Shown piece after piece: positions 46,813 to 60,300 of a stretch of DNA of 64,000 nucleotides. Positions within the stretch are counted from its first letter, which is position 1. The number at the start of each line of letters is the position of its first letter. The notes below the pieces were generated by a model that worked only from the letters and a program-made list of their open reading frames with translations, was not told the origin of the DNA and did not search any database. This stretch comes from Vanessa cardui (taxonomy: Eukaryota > Arthropoda > Insecta > Lepidoptera > Nymphalidae), in the NCBI RefSeq assembly GCF_905220365.1, contig NC_061126.1, forward strand, positions 6,820,001 through 6,884,000. The letters are read 5' to 3'. Position numbers and translations under genes: made by a program.

Positions 46813-47821
46813 GTAAGTTAGAAAACTATTAACCTGCAATATATGAAATGAGAAGCAAAATACCAAAGCATTATTTAATTTTTTGCTTAACACAGTCTGT
46901 GATATAATTACCTATAAATGTATTAAATATTACATTATTAGTAATTGAATTGATTTCTATTCAAAAATTAATAATACTTCGAACGGGTTCAGGATAAAGT
47001 ATGGCAGTACAAAATCATTAGCACTTAGTTATGGAAATAAATTTTGCGATGCTGTGTATTCACAGCAAGGCAAAATTTATTCACTTTTCTTATTCAAAGA
47101 CGAATGAAATTTTGTTATTTGTAGTATTCATAGATACATGTATTAATTCAAAGAAACTTACTCTAAGATGTAGTAAAGGCAAATAACAAAAATTTGGGAT
47201 GAAATCTGGTTAACAAACTGTTATCTACGTGCTACTAAATAGAAAGTTTCCAGGTCTCTGAAAGATCAATGATATCCAATTAATCACTATGAATTGCTTA
47301 TTTTACAAACTATAATATTTTCAGTGCCACTTAAAATGTATCCATTTGTTTAATAAAAAAAATATATCTGTAAATTTTTTCATAAAATATATTTCTAATG
47401 TAATCTATTCTAGAGAATGAGTAGAATATATTGTAAAGAATCAAAAGGGGTCTTAAAATTGGTGCACTAGCTATGCATGCATGTTTTCATGGGGCTCAGA
47501 AATATATAAATATAATAAAATATATATTAATTTCCTTGCCCCAATGATGTATAAACACAACGTAACCTAAATTAAAAATTCCTAACTTTCTACGCACGTA
47601 ATTTCAGCTACATATGTTTTTACGAAGACCAATAAGGATGCTTATAATTATACCTATGTTGTATCAATTTAGAACATAGTCTACAAAACCTTGATAGTTC
47701 TTGTAGCTCCATTTTTATATGACTTCCACGCGGTCTGTATAATTGTTATTGTCTTGTAAATAATAAGCTAGGATTAAAATGAATTAATGCTTGATATTCA
47801 TTATATTTATATTACTTACAG

Positions 47822-49906
47822 ACATCTCATGATGGAATAGACGTAACATCTATAACTAGTGGCATAGAAAATGAAATAAAGAAAGCTGGTACAAAAATCA
47901 AAAAGTCATCTAAGAAAAGAAAAGGCCAAAATTTTAGTCTGGAATACGACGAAAACATAATAGAACCTTTACTACAAATAGACCATGAAAAAACTGAAAT
48001 CTCCACTAAAAGTGCCAAATATTTATTAAACAAAACAAAGACTGATTCTTCGTTTGAGCCGATTAATAAAAGTTCAGAAAATACTGCATTGTCAGCAAAT
48101 TCCATATCAACGCCTGTCAGCTCGACTAGTAAAATCATCAATACTCCATATATAAGCGGGACGGCACCTTTACATAATCATATGAATACAAACATTTTTG
48201 GTATGTATGATGTATCAAAAGATATAGTTACAACTAAAAATTCCATCCTTGTAGAAATAGATGGAAGCAAGTCAGGAGGATACAACCCAAGTCCATTGAT
48301 TTTTACAACTGCAAAAATTCACACTGACAGTAAATCAAAATTAATGGAACCCGTACAAGTTACACCTGTTCCGATCCTTTCGACTATAGAAGGCAATGTT
48401 GTGAGAACATTTCCTGATAACAGTGAGCACCATATGAGTAACTTATCAACAAGACCTATTGATTTAAATATAAATAAATGTGGTATGTCTATCACGAGTG
48501 AGTCAAATGAAATTGAAAACAAAAATATAAAAGAATTGCAGACAATTCATCCAGTAAAGGATTCCACCAGCTCACTCGTTAAAAACATAAGTAAACTATC
48601 AAATAAGTCAACTAAGATAGGAAATTTACCAACGTCTACTAATTCTGTATACTCTACAACTAAAACAATAAGGGATGAAATTAGTATTGATAGTTCCACA
48701 ATCCTTAAAACATGTATTGATTCAGCACAAAATACGAATAAAGTAGCAAAGGAAACGTCAGAGGAATCTATTAAAGATACACTTTTGGCACAGAATTCAA
48801 TAACTACAGCCAAGAATGTAAATAATGGAATTAGTGGTGAAAATAAGGCCTTAAAACCTAATATGCAATTTCCTCTTGATATACATGTTACAGATAATAA
48901 ATCTAAAAAAATGAAATCACCAAATGCTTTAAGTGATATGAAGGAAAATGTTACATCAGCGCATAGATTTAGTCCTCTTTGTGCTGTTATAGAAAAACAT
49001 GATCCAATATCTAAAACCTACAAAATGCCAGAGTCTTCTAATGATATTGTCAACATAGCCAAAGTTTCGTCTAGTGGTAGTAAAAGATTACAACGTCAGA
49101 AAAACGCTTCAATCGAAGACATAAATGAGACAGTGACTATTTCCAATACATTAACAAACAAAGGTAATAAATCACAAGAATTGGACAAAAATAATATTAT
49201 TAAAATTGATAAAGCGTCATTTAACAAAGGTAATAATAAAAATGAAGATATTTCACCTCATGAGAAGACGACAATTTCTTCAAAGTCTACAACCAAAGCT
49301 GAAACATCAACAGCTGTATCATCACCGCTAACAATAGTATCAAAGCCATTAGTTGGCACAATCACTAAGCAGGAAAAAAGGTCTTCTACAGATGTGGAAA
49401 ATCTGAGACCTTTAACTGGAAGTGCTGTTGAAGATTGTTCGAAGATTTTAAACAAATCAACAAATGTGATTCCTGTAACGAAAGCTAAAGATGATATTAA
49501 ATCACTTTCCATAACGACAGAAAAATCGCTCAGTAATGTAACAACATCATCTGTAATGGCAACATTCAGTAAATCGGTTCCTACATCTAGCAAAGAGGAT
49601 GTATTAGTAAAATATGAATCTTCTGTTGAAACTACAACTCTTCCATCATACATAGTTTCAACGTCTAGAACTAAAATAGGCTCAACCTTGACTTTTAATA
49701 CAATAACAAGCACATCAAAATCTTTGGCGCAGAAAACCCCTGATGATGTCGTTTATACTACAAATGGAAAAGAAAAAAAATCTACAGCAGCGGAACAAAG
49801 TAACAAAATCACGGTAGGTATGCCTTCAAACTTAACTAGGAGTAATAATGGTTCAAAACAAACAAAATCAAAAATTGATTCATCAGTGAAAGATGGTAGA
49901 GCTTAA
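47822..49906 (+). CDS. giant Ser/Thr/Lys/Asn-rich 3' exon, probable C-terminal extension of the SLC6 protein
   Basis: The frame is open for 694 codons, from the acceptor (attacttacag, ending at 47821) to TAA at 49904-49906. In DNA this AT-rich, chance would give a stop about every 15-20 codons, so it is almost certainly translated. The frame begins exactly at the acceptor in phase 0 and has no Met for about the first 120 codons, which argues against an independent gene starting there. The start is charged (KKAGTKIKKSSKKRKG), then low complexity with many Ser, Thr, Asn and Lys, few aromatics, no membrane helix and no domain I recognise. If joined to the transporter it would be a cytosolic, mostly disordered tail that could carry phosphorylation or scaffold sites. 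It may be reached by TGA readthrough of exon 12 or by splicing exon 11 to it directly (both phase 0). I do not recognise it by name. Confidence 0.7.
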   Translation, partial: TSHDGIDVTSITSGIENEIKKAGTKIKKSSKKRKGQNFSLEYDENIIEPLLQIDHEKTEISTKSAKYLLNKTKTDSSFEPINKSSENTALSANSISTPVSSTSKIINTPYISGTAPLHNHMNTNIFGMYDVSKDIVTTKNSILVEIDGSKSGGYNPSPLIFTTAKIHTDSKSKLMEPVQVTPVPILSTIEGNVVRTFPDNSEHHMSNLSTRPIDLNINKCGMSITSESNEIENKNIKELQTIHPVKDSTSSLVKNISKLSNKSTKIGNLPTSTNSVYSTTKTIRDEISIDSSTILKTCIDSAQNTNKVAKETSEESIKDTLLAQNSITTAKNVNNGISGENKALKPNMQFPLDIHVTDNKSKKMKSPNALSDMKENVTSAHRFSPLCAVIEKHDPISKTYKMPESSNDIVNIAKVSSSGSKRLQRQKNASIEDINETVTISNTLTNKGNKSQELDKNNIIKIDKASFNKGNNKNEDISPHEKTTISSKSTTKAETSTAVSSPLTIVSKPLVGTITKQEKRSSTDVENLRPLTGSAVEDCSKILNKSTNVIPVTKAKDDIKSLSITTEKSLSNVTTSSVMATFSKSVPTSSKEDVLVKYESSVETTTLPSYIVSTSRTKIGSTLTFNTITSTSKSLAQKTPDDVVYTTNGKEKKSTAAEQSNKITVGMPSNLTRSNNGSKQTKSKIDSSVKDGRA

Positions 49907-52900
49907 CATAAAATGTAACTATTTACATAGTAATTGGTTCTATTATTTTTATTTTAACCATACTTATTATGTATTTAAAATACATAAATCGTATTCTAAG
50001 ATAAAATTCAATTCTTTTAAAAACAACTCAATTACTCTTAAGAAAGGATTTAGCAATCCTTTAAGCCGCTACTTAATCTTAGATTGTTATACGTAGTTGT
50101 CTAATAGTATATTAACACTTGTTTATAAATTAGCAATTTTGTTAACAAAAAGAAAGAGTATCAGATGTTGTTTTAGGTATTATAAATTAATAAGCAGGCT
50201 AATGTTGATACCCGCGATCATACGTTTATTCATTGGCACTGCGAGCAATGAGAGTCTTTGAAAGTCTTTCAATCGTAAGTCCTTAAATCTGCTGTCGTGT
50301 TATTAATATTAAATAATTTAAGTATCAACATACGTAGTACACATCAATGATGCAATTATTCAACTATTCTTACATAAAGTAAAAAATAAATACTAAGTTG
50401 CATTGTAGTCTGATAAACAAAAATTTGCTTATGTATAGAATAAATGGAAGACTTTGACTAAAATAATATTTTATAATAATAATTTGCTCATTTAATAAAT
50501 GTATGGAATTGAATTGAATAGATTGACAGCACGTTTGGGAAATGAATATAGACAAAAATTAAAACGATCGTTTGCTTTTTCATCTTGGTTCTATATTTTT
50601 AACCCTTAATAAGGTTTAGTGGTGCTAAGATATAAAGTAATATTTTTCATAGACAATATTATATTTTTAAATTTTTCGATACAATTTAGAGATGAATGAT
50701 GTTGTCTCATATAAAGTCAATTTACACATATTGTTTAATAAATTTGATAAAATCAACTGATTTATTTAATTCAAAAAAATATCTCTACCTATTCTGTGCC
50801 AAATTGTTTATTAATGAATATAAAGAAATTCACAGGGTAGTACAAGATTATACGATGAATCTTCAATATATGACGACTGTAAAGGTTTTTAGAAGTAAGA
50901 GATTTTTTCTGTAAAAATATTGTTACAAACATTCGATTTGGCTTGATTTTTGTAATGTTTACTTTTACTAGCCCAGTACGTATATTTTATTATTAAACAT
51001 TTTGATAAAACAAAATTTAACTTTGAGTGCTTAATATACATAAAATTTGTTCCTAGAAGTTCTCTTTCCTATTATGCGAATACAATTTTTATCGATTACT
51101 AAAAACTTAAATTGATCTGAATTAGTTTTGTTGTTTAAAGGGGGAAAAATAACTTAAAACATTATCGTTTAAAATAACAAATTACCGAAGCAAACAATTA
51201 CCGACAAATATCGCTATTTATAGCATTATGTTTTCTTTTGGATTTGGCGCTAAATCTAGGGCTATATCCTGGACTTTATTATAGTCTTGCCGTTACATTT
51301 AAGAGAGTGGTCGCGACGCATCATGCCTGTCATCATTGTACGCTTTGTTCTGCTTAGCTTCGTAATGGTTATTGACAGTTCTTTATCAGAACTATTCTTA
51401 CCAGTAGTTCTTACAGGTAGAACATCAAAGTGAAATGTCAGAATCGAACGTAACATTTAATTTAAAAAGATCCAATATGTGTTTATGCCAGTGTTCTTTA
51501 CCTATGCTTTAAAAAAGTAAAAGATTTCAGTTTCAACAATACATTCATTTTCCAATAATGATGTATCATATTATTATATAATTTTTTTGTGTCGATTTTC
51601 TTCCTTCCTTTACTGAAGCTTGCCAAGCTATGATTAAACGAATTATTTGGCGCTGAGCACAATGTATTGGATAGGCATTTATTTAGGCACACCACTCTCC
51701 ACAAAAATGTTTTCAGTAAATCGTTTAGCATGATAATCCAAAGCAACAAAAAATAATGTAATAAGCGGTCTATAATAAGTCATATAAAATACATAAGCCT
51801 GTGGCTAACACTTTACAAAGATGAAGAAAAAATCGTATGAAATGGATGTACTTTAATATTTCAATACTTTAATATGAAACATTTTTAAATTGTACCAGAA
51901 AAAATCAATTGAATTACTTATATTATAATAGTGTAGTACCGTGCTCAAATTTATAAGTAGTTCATACTCTATGTAGGAGTTATTTGTACGTCCGATTTTT
52001 GTACCATTAAGTCATGTGTCTTCCTTCCATGTATGTTTCTTTAAATACAACTAACCGTTCAATAAATAAATTTTATGTGCCGAGGGTTATTTTTTTTATT
52101 AATATTTGTATTTCGAAGACATGAAATATGAAAGGCACAAATAATATATCACGTCTGTAATATCGTAGTCATGTTTTTTATAATCTTATATTATTTAAAG
52201 AAATGTCATAAAAATATTATGTATTTTGGTAAATGTTCTTACTTTTATATGCAAGTTGAAGTTTTTCTTTAGAATAAAACAAAATGTCTGTTAAAAATGG
52301 CGTTAGACTGATCCCTTCATGTTTAACTTATAAATTGTTCATGTTTAATATTAATTTGAATTTTGATATTTTTCAATTTACTGTAAATTTTATTACTCAA
52401 GAATATACTTTTTGTAATTAATATGTGTAACACGTTGTCCAGAACAATAATTTTTTGTATAAATTTATCGTAATATTTAAGATATGCATTTTTAAATAAC
52501 GTATAAATATTCTATTGATTCTTAGTTTCTCACTTTATTTAATTAAACTTAAACTTGTTAGTACAATTTTAACGTGTTATATTTGAGTTGTGGCTATCGT
52601 ATACCTTTTCAGCTACTCTGTTTCTTATATAATATGTAATAAGGTTTAAATTATTTAGTACAATATAGTTTTTTTCTTCTTTTCTTCTACAATTTACTTC
52701 AATGTTGAATTGTACGTCGTTCATTATTCAATATTTAATTGACGAGGAAGATGAATAATTTTTCCAAATGTCTCTTATTTTTTGTTATACAGCAAAATTT
52801 TAAAAACTCAAATAGGTAGAGGTTCAAATTTTTTTTATCTTCCATTAAAGTTATAGATTTTAAAGAAAATACCGTTAATTTATTTAAACTGTAATATAAA

Positions 52901-54050
52901 AAATCTTTATTTTTCGGTGATTTGAGAGAAATTAAAATAAAAAAAATATTCGATTACTAAACACAATCTTATAATACTTAGGTACCGTAACGTATATTAT
53001 GGTGGTATGTGTAATATTGATTAGGATTAGACTTGTCGTTTAGATATTTTACTCAATTTTTAGACTTATAGAATGTAGAAAATATCAAATATCCTATGGT
53101 TTTTATTTTTTTAGATGAATTTATTTTGATAACTATCAATATTTTATCTTATAATAATTTTTTACCTAACTTTACTAAATCAATTGCAAATTATTATTTT
53201 TTTTCTATTAAAGAGTTCTAAGAGATTAAGGGGTAAAATTAATTAAATGTGTAGATGAAAAGTGGTGTTAGGTGGATTTAAGACCCATTCAAGCGTTTAT
53301 TCTCCGGTCGGAATGATCAGTCATCATATGGTTACTACCAAATGCAATGGGTTATTAGGTAGTATCGGATTATGGGTGGCCTTTGTCAAGCGGAAAGTTG
53401 GGCCCCAGGCTCATCCTTGCTACTAAACAGGATGAATTTTATCGCGATATTCTTTTGTAAAAGGGTCACTCTTAATAAAATCGCTGTAATATAAAAAAAG
53501 GTTTAAAGCCTAAATACATAGATATTGTTGTTAAAACTTGATGTATTTTAGAAAATCATTGATTTAATTGATGTTACATAGATGTTTATTGTAAATATAG
53601 ATATATTCAGTTGAAGTATGGGGTTTGAATGTTATAGAAGGCTGTATTTTTTGGTGATATTTTGGAATCTGAAGGTATCAATCATATCTTTGATAACATT
53701 ATAAAACATTCGGATATCGAAAGCGAACGTAAAAAGGTGTAATGATGTGATATATATAAGATATTAGTTTTAGTGTTGTTGTGCTATTATAATAAAATAT
53801 GTTCAGATGTGGTTACAATGTGTCATTATTTATTCTTATTCCCATATGGTTATATTCAACATTACATTTACCTAAATAGCATCGAAACAAATTGCAAAAG
53901 AATATCAAGGACACACCGTTGACATCTAATCGTAACTACTGTTAGATACACGAGCAACATAAATTATTAGCTTTCAATTAAGTCAGTGAACAAGGCTTTT
54001 AGCATGGTATGTGACGTCGAACTTTCTTTGAGTGCCTAGTGCCTTGATTT
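49907..54050. other. 3' UTR of the SLC6 gene and AT-rich spacer
   Basis: Candidate AATAAA signals occur near 50496 and 52065. No coding gene is seen; frames are short and AT-biased. The stretch 53270-53440 (ggtgttaggtgg, ccggtcggaatgatcag, gggccccaggctc) has more GC than its surroundings and may be an old repeat, unclassified. Confidence 0.45.
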
Positions 54051-54370
54051 TACCATTTGTGTCGGTTCGGAGCGCGGAGCGCACGTCTGTCGCGAGCGCT
54101 CCCTAACAAAGCCTTACCTCCAGCGGTTTGCCGTCATTGTCGCCATAACCCAACCGTGAATTTGTTATCCAAACCGTAACATCATCGTTTACAATTATTT
54201 TCATATATTTTTTGTAAAGTGAACCAGTGATAGTAATGTTGAATTGTAACAGTCCAGTGAAAATATGAAACACTGATCAACAATGTTAAGTTACATTTAT
54301 CTACATCTTGGAGAAATGTATCCGTGTTGAAATATCAAATCCTGTGTTGGAATTTCAAAGGTTGGTGCCT
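54051..54370 (+). promoter_or_regulatory. GC-rich island, possible promoter and untranslated first exon
   Basis: Around 54060-54180 the AT-rich background is broken by gtcggttcggagcgcggagc, gtctgtcgcgagcgctccc and ccgtcattgtcgcc. Downstream, tttcaaag|gttggt at about 54360 could be a splice donor. This could be the start of a gene whose coding part lies beyond the window. There is no direct evidence of transcription. Confidence 0.3.
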
Positions 54371-57300
54371 AGTTTAGTATTTAGTCTGTAAGTATAACAG
54401 ATATGCATATTGTTATCACTGATTTGAAAGGTGATAATATAAGACAGTTTTATCCTAAGCGATTCCTTCTCTGAGATAAATATATCTTAGTATGTGCTGT
54501 CAACTTGTCTAAAAACTTCTGACTTGCTTGAATCTTATCAATTTAAAATAATAATAATTGTTTTAGTAGAGTAGTTTTTAACCTATTTCAAAGAAAGCTA
54601 ATGTTTGCCTGTAGGGTTTTATTTAAATGCGACCGTTTTTATTCTTTAATGGAATATAACATAAATTACGAGATTGGATTGAGTGCATTGATTGAAGAAG
54701 TCGGTAGAAATATAAAAAATATAGATATAATATCTGTTGTAACTTGACGGTATTTAAATATCGAAAGGACGTACACTGTACTCGTTAAGCGAGGGCAAGG
54801 CGATAAATTCAGAAGTTCAGAACGCATTTTAGGTAACAGGTAAACTCACGACATAATAAAAATTACGATTGATGAACTTTTTTAGTACAAAATAATAGTA
54901 AAAATTATTTCATAAATTATTAAATTAACCTCTTAATATTTGCCAAATAAAGCAGCCGGGTCAATTAATAAAAGTAAATGTAAAGTACGTAAATATTATT
55001 AAAATAATTATACAATATAAATGAGTATATTAATATATAATTTTGTATAACTTAACATTATTATTTGTGTTCGTATTTTATTCATAATAAATCATATCAC
55101 ATATGTAGGTTATGTTTTTTAAGTACAATCTTAAAAATATGCTAGATTAACAGTACGTAGGGTATTAGCATTTTTTATGAATGAAATTTATATTAGAACT
55201 TTTTGTCTGAATCGATTTTCCATATCCTGTGGAATCGCTACATATTATAAAATAATGTCGCTTCCCGCTCTCTGTCTATTCATAAATGTTTAAAACTACG
55301 CTGTGGAATTTGATGCAGTTTTTTTTAAATATCGAGATTGAAGATGAAGGGTTGTATATATGTATAATACATGTATAGTAGAAAACACTGAGGATTTTGA
55401 GGTTTTTAATGTGATGTTGTACATAGAAACATGTTTTTGCGGTGGGGTTTATTGCAAAGCCTCTATGAACTCTACGAAATAGATCAAAATAATATACTAC
55501 AGTACTGGACACATCAAAAAGGTCTACAAAAAAGTCCGCAAGGGTATATGTCTCTCTCGTAGGGATAACACACTATACATAATCTGTATCGTTTATTTTT
55601 ACTAAAAATATTGGTTTATTTACACCTTACCTAGGTATCTTAAATTCATTGTCATTTGTTACATAGGGCCTTATAAATCATGTCATTTAAATTGATATTT
55701 TCGAAGAAGATACTACACATTAAAAGTGCAAGGACAGCTGTTTCCAATGTCTAATGACAAAAAAGCTGTAAATGTTGTATAGAAAGACATTCTGTAGTAT
55801 ATTTAGTTTTAGCACTGCACCCGAGCGAAGCCGGGCAGGCCGCAGTGAATTATAAATAATTGTCAACAAAAATAGTAAAATAGTTAAAAAAAAATCCTCT
55901 GAGTTTTTAGTAGTTAGCTAGTTTTTCTCTGATACGTGATTCTCCACTCCAAACCGGTGGTAATATTTTTAGATAAATATTTATAGATTATAAATAGATT
56001 AATGATATAAAATTTTCTTTTTATTTCATAGTTTAAAAACTTGTTTATCCAATTTTGTTTATATATCTAGTAATTTATAAATTTATTCACTACATACATT
56101 CTTAAAATGTATTTCTTTCCTGATAAATATTAACGATCGAGTGTGTTTAATACTTTTAAGATTATAATATAATTTTGGGAATTGCAAATGGTAGGTAGGT
56201 ACATTTTTTAGTCGTATTCTTCAATATTACCATACTTATTTATTGTGACACCATCATAGTCCTTTATACGATAACCAAAAAAAACCTTCTTGAAATCTGA
56301 TGCAAGAATGTAGAAAAAGTAGAAAATATAGTGTAATTACAATAATATTATTTAATGAATGTACGTATGAAACGGTATACCTATGCGAGTTTTATGTAGC
56401 ATCGTGTGAACAGAAACTTCAACATCTCGCTCGTCAGCTCACTTTCCATCCATTCAAGGCATCTCCAGCTTTTTCAAGCGATTTCTTTCGGCCTTCTTAA
56501 GACAGTAGTCACTTGTGTTTAGCTTTCTTGTTGAGTTTTTAAAGTCTTTCACTTGTTTGCAACTTTTTATTAGAATTTTATATTGAATCCTGACCGATGG
56601 AAAAGTCAACAAGAATTGCTATAAATTGCAATCTTATCTTAAGATTTTAAAATAGAAGTGTGTGTAAATTAATTACGAAATATTAATAAGATGTGTTTAT
56701 ATTATTTAAATATATAGCTGTTATACATATTTTATAATAGCTGTCGGAAATAATTAGTGTTATATTTTCTCACCTTTCTAATATCTTCAGCATTACAACT
56801 ATTAAAATATGTAATTGCTTATTTAAAAATTCTTGTTTTATTTGCATGACTATTTTTTATTGTTTTTATTTTTTATGTTCCTATTAAATTGTAGTAGTAA
56901 TAACTAAGCCGCTGTAAAATATTTTAACGCAAAGTGTGATCACAATCATCCAAAGTTTGTTAACACCTAAGTAGGTTTATTTCGTAAAGGAAGTTAAGAA
57001 CATTATTTATTGAATAACTGTTCGTAGCGGACGGAAAATGATTTCACATATTTTAGGACGTAATATAATGCAATAATCTTCCTGCGTTTTTTAATTTTCC
57101 TGTGGCAACATTACACAAGTTCGGAGCAAGTTTTTGCTATTGCGGCTTGACAAAAAATACAACTTTTGTTAGCATTTTACCTGATGACTCTTCTCATCAT
57201 CGTGTTACAAAATTAGGGTTGAAGCGTTACAAAAACTTGATAGAATTATTTGAATGAAGATTACACTTTATGAGGACGATAAAAGAAATAATCAACGAAA

Positions 57301-60300
57301 CTGTATTTATTTGTGAAGTGAAAAAATAAACATTGATCCAGACTTACACTCGCTTTATAGTGCTTCCGGTGAACATTTCCCGTTACTCGGATTAAGGTGC
57401 TTAATTGTAGCCGGTCGCATCGAATTGTGTTTTTAAGGTTCCGTATTGAAATTTCAAACACATATAACTTCGTCATGTTTATCTTAGTTTACGCAATTAA
57501 TATAAAAATTGTAGTCGAATGGTTAATACTTTGATTGGGTATTAATTAATAGTAATCAAACGACCAAATAAAATATTTTACATATAATGCACCTACAAGA
57601 CGTTAGGGTAACAAAGTCAATCCTAATATCAATTTCAAATTTCAAAATGTCTTCAATTACTTTCATGTATTAACCAATGAATGCTCCAATTTACTCTACA
57701 TTAATTGTTCCTTTTTTAATAGTCGTGAGCAATGAGTTATAACAAATATTTAGCAATAAGTTAAACAGGGATGGCAGAAACATTCTGTCGACATTCAATT
57801 AATATAATATGTATGTTTAATAAAAAAAAATATTATAAAATTATATTTAAAAAGTAACTTACTTATAATATTCATGTTCTATTTATTTGGTCACTTCGTG
57901 TATTTAATTACTTAAAAATAAATCTGCTATTATTATTTTATACCAATACATAGATACATTTTAACCATAACCAGTACAAAATGTACCAAATATTGCATAG
58001 TTCTATTATAGAAAAGCTATAAGTGTTAAGATTCAAGTTATTTGATTATTCAGTTATGTAATGCGGTTGAGTCACATTGTTGTAGCGAGTTGCAATATAT
58101 CCAGGTGGCGGTTTGGGGAGTTGCGCTCGGTATCTATGAATAGCATCTCAGGCTCGCGGGGCTCAGCCTCAGAGGTCGGACGCGGTTAATTGGCGACGAG
58201 TTGCTGAGGCCGGTTTGTCCGCCGATTATTTTGCGGCATTTCTAATATATACTCGCCTTACTTTTATATTTTACTCTTACGTGTGTTTGCTTATACCACC
58301 TTCAAATGTTTAAAATGACTGTCAAACAAAAATATGATATTCGAATAAACGAATTTAAACTAATCCGTTATAGTAGAGAACAAAATAGGTTTTCAAATGA
58401 AGGGGAGTTTAAGTTAAAGAATCGGCTTTCATGGTTTTAACCGGAAATAACGAATCCCCTCAAAAGCATAGGGAGGCGTTTCCTAAAGTATTTGTTTTGT
58501 TGTTACCTAGCAGTATTGATCGGCCTGCGTGACATCAAAATGTTAGTTTTAAAAGTAATAACAATGAATGACTTGAATACTTGCAAATACCGTCGAATGG
58601 TATGGAATTGAAGTTCTCGAGACAAACATTCTTGCTTATCGTATGTATGACCTTGTGCTAAGGGTTAGAGTTTTAGCCGATTAGTGGTGACTAACCGAGG
58701 CCATTGCTCTTTACTAGACTGAGAGAAAAAACGGGGAACAGTTGTTGTCGACGGGGGCGAGAGGGGGATTCACGGTTGAGCGGCCCCGCCACCTGCGCGC
58801 TTGCTCGCCGACCCGCCTATGAATTGCCACAATATCGCACTAACTACCAAATGCTTATTATCATGTCTTCTGTTTAGTACCTAATCTTTAACTTATTGAT
58901 TTAATAACACAATCCAAGATTATTTATATGTAAAAGTTTCTATAATAACAGATAAAAACTAAGAGAAAACATCCACCTAATTAAACAAACAAAACAAAAA
59001 ATTAACACTTTCACTTGCATTTCTTCAGATTTCTTTACAAATAAGGTCTGATTGTGTCTTATATATTTGACGTTAAACTACTCCATTCTTCTTTATTTAT
59101 ATTGAATGAAAAATATTAAATTATTTTTATTTATGTTGCCATAATTAATTAAAGAATTTTTGAGATGCTTTCAAGTATTGGTGACCCAGAAAGAAACGAA
59201 TAGCGACCGCTTTAATCGTCTTACAAATGGTAAGGCCAATCCTACAAATAGGAATGTATGTTAACTAACAGCTTATTACCATAATAGTGAACGCTATTTG
59301 ATACTTTAAGTAGCAAGCAAAACATATAAAATGTATTTTTTTTTTAATGATAAGACATGATGTAAATGCACTCGTTTGCATTTTTTTATTTTAATATAAA
59401 TCTTGGCTTGATAACGTCAAAGTTTAATTCTGTCTTTATATATATTTTATGTTTGGAATTTATTTGATTTAATTTAATAACTTAAAAAGCATATAATTTT
59501 ATACATCTTCGCATTGGAACCGCCACTCATGGGTCACATTCAAATATAAACTAATGTTACGACTAAATTCAATGGCACTGTCATTACCAATCTTTGCCAA
59601 ATTCTTTGTAATAAAAAAATTCATTATCCTTACACGCAAACAAAGCTCTGTTTTTCAGTAACGATACACAATCGCATTCAATAAAATAATAAATCTACAA
59701 CCAGATTTTATTTTCAAAAACCTAGATACGATCTGATTAGCAACTCATTCTTAAACCATGACCATTAACAATTATGAATCGATATTCATCTCTATTGATT
59801 CCAAAGAATCTTGGATATTGTCATCGTATAACTCAAGCGTCGTAGTAGTAGTTTATGAGTACCAGAGTAAGCGAATAAGTGGTCATAAAAGTAATAAAAT
59901 TGCAATGCATTGTTCCGCGGCGTTTGTCGATTTCCGTGTAGAATGTTACGTAGATCAAATATTGTGTCAAGTGCAGTGTTGTAGGAGTCTATCGAAGCTT
60001 TCACTTTCACGATTTTGTCATACACTTGGACTCATAAATCATTGTACGCACGTGAACTTGCTTAATGATCTTTGAAATCAATATCTGTATCGTTATTAAT
60101 ACCGGTAAGAACCTTAACAAACAATGTGGAACTATAGTTTATTACGCTTGATTGAGCATTTTCTTTTATACATAAAGATACGTTTGTGTTGTTTGTCAAT
60201 GATACGGAAATAAATAGATGATTAATAAAATTTTGTCCTTCTTGTAACGAATTCGTCGATTTCTTTTTATTATATTCTAAATTTAAATATGTTATTTGAA

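Noticed and set aside
49258..49713. 151-codon minus-strand frame
   Set aside because: Antisense shadow of the long SLC6 3' exon.
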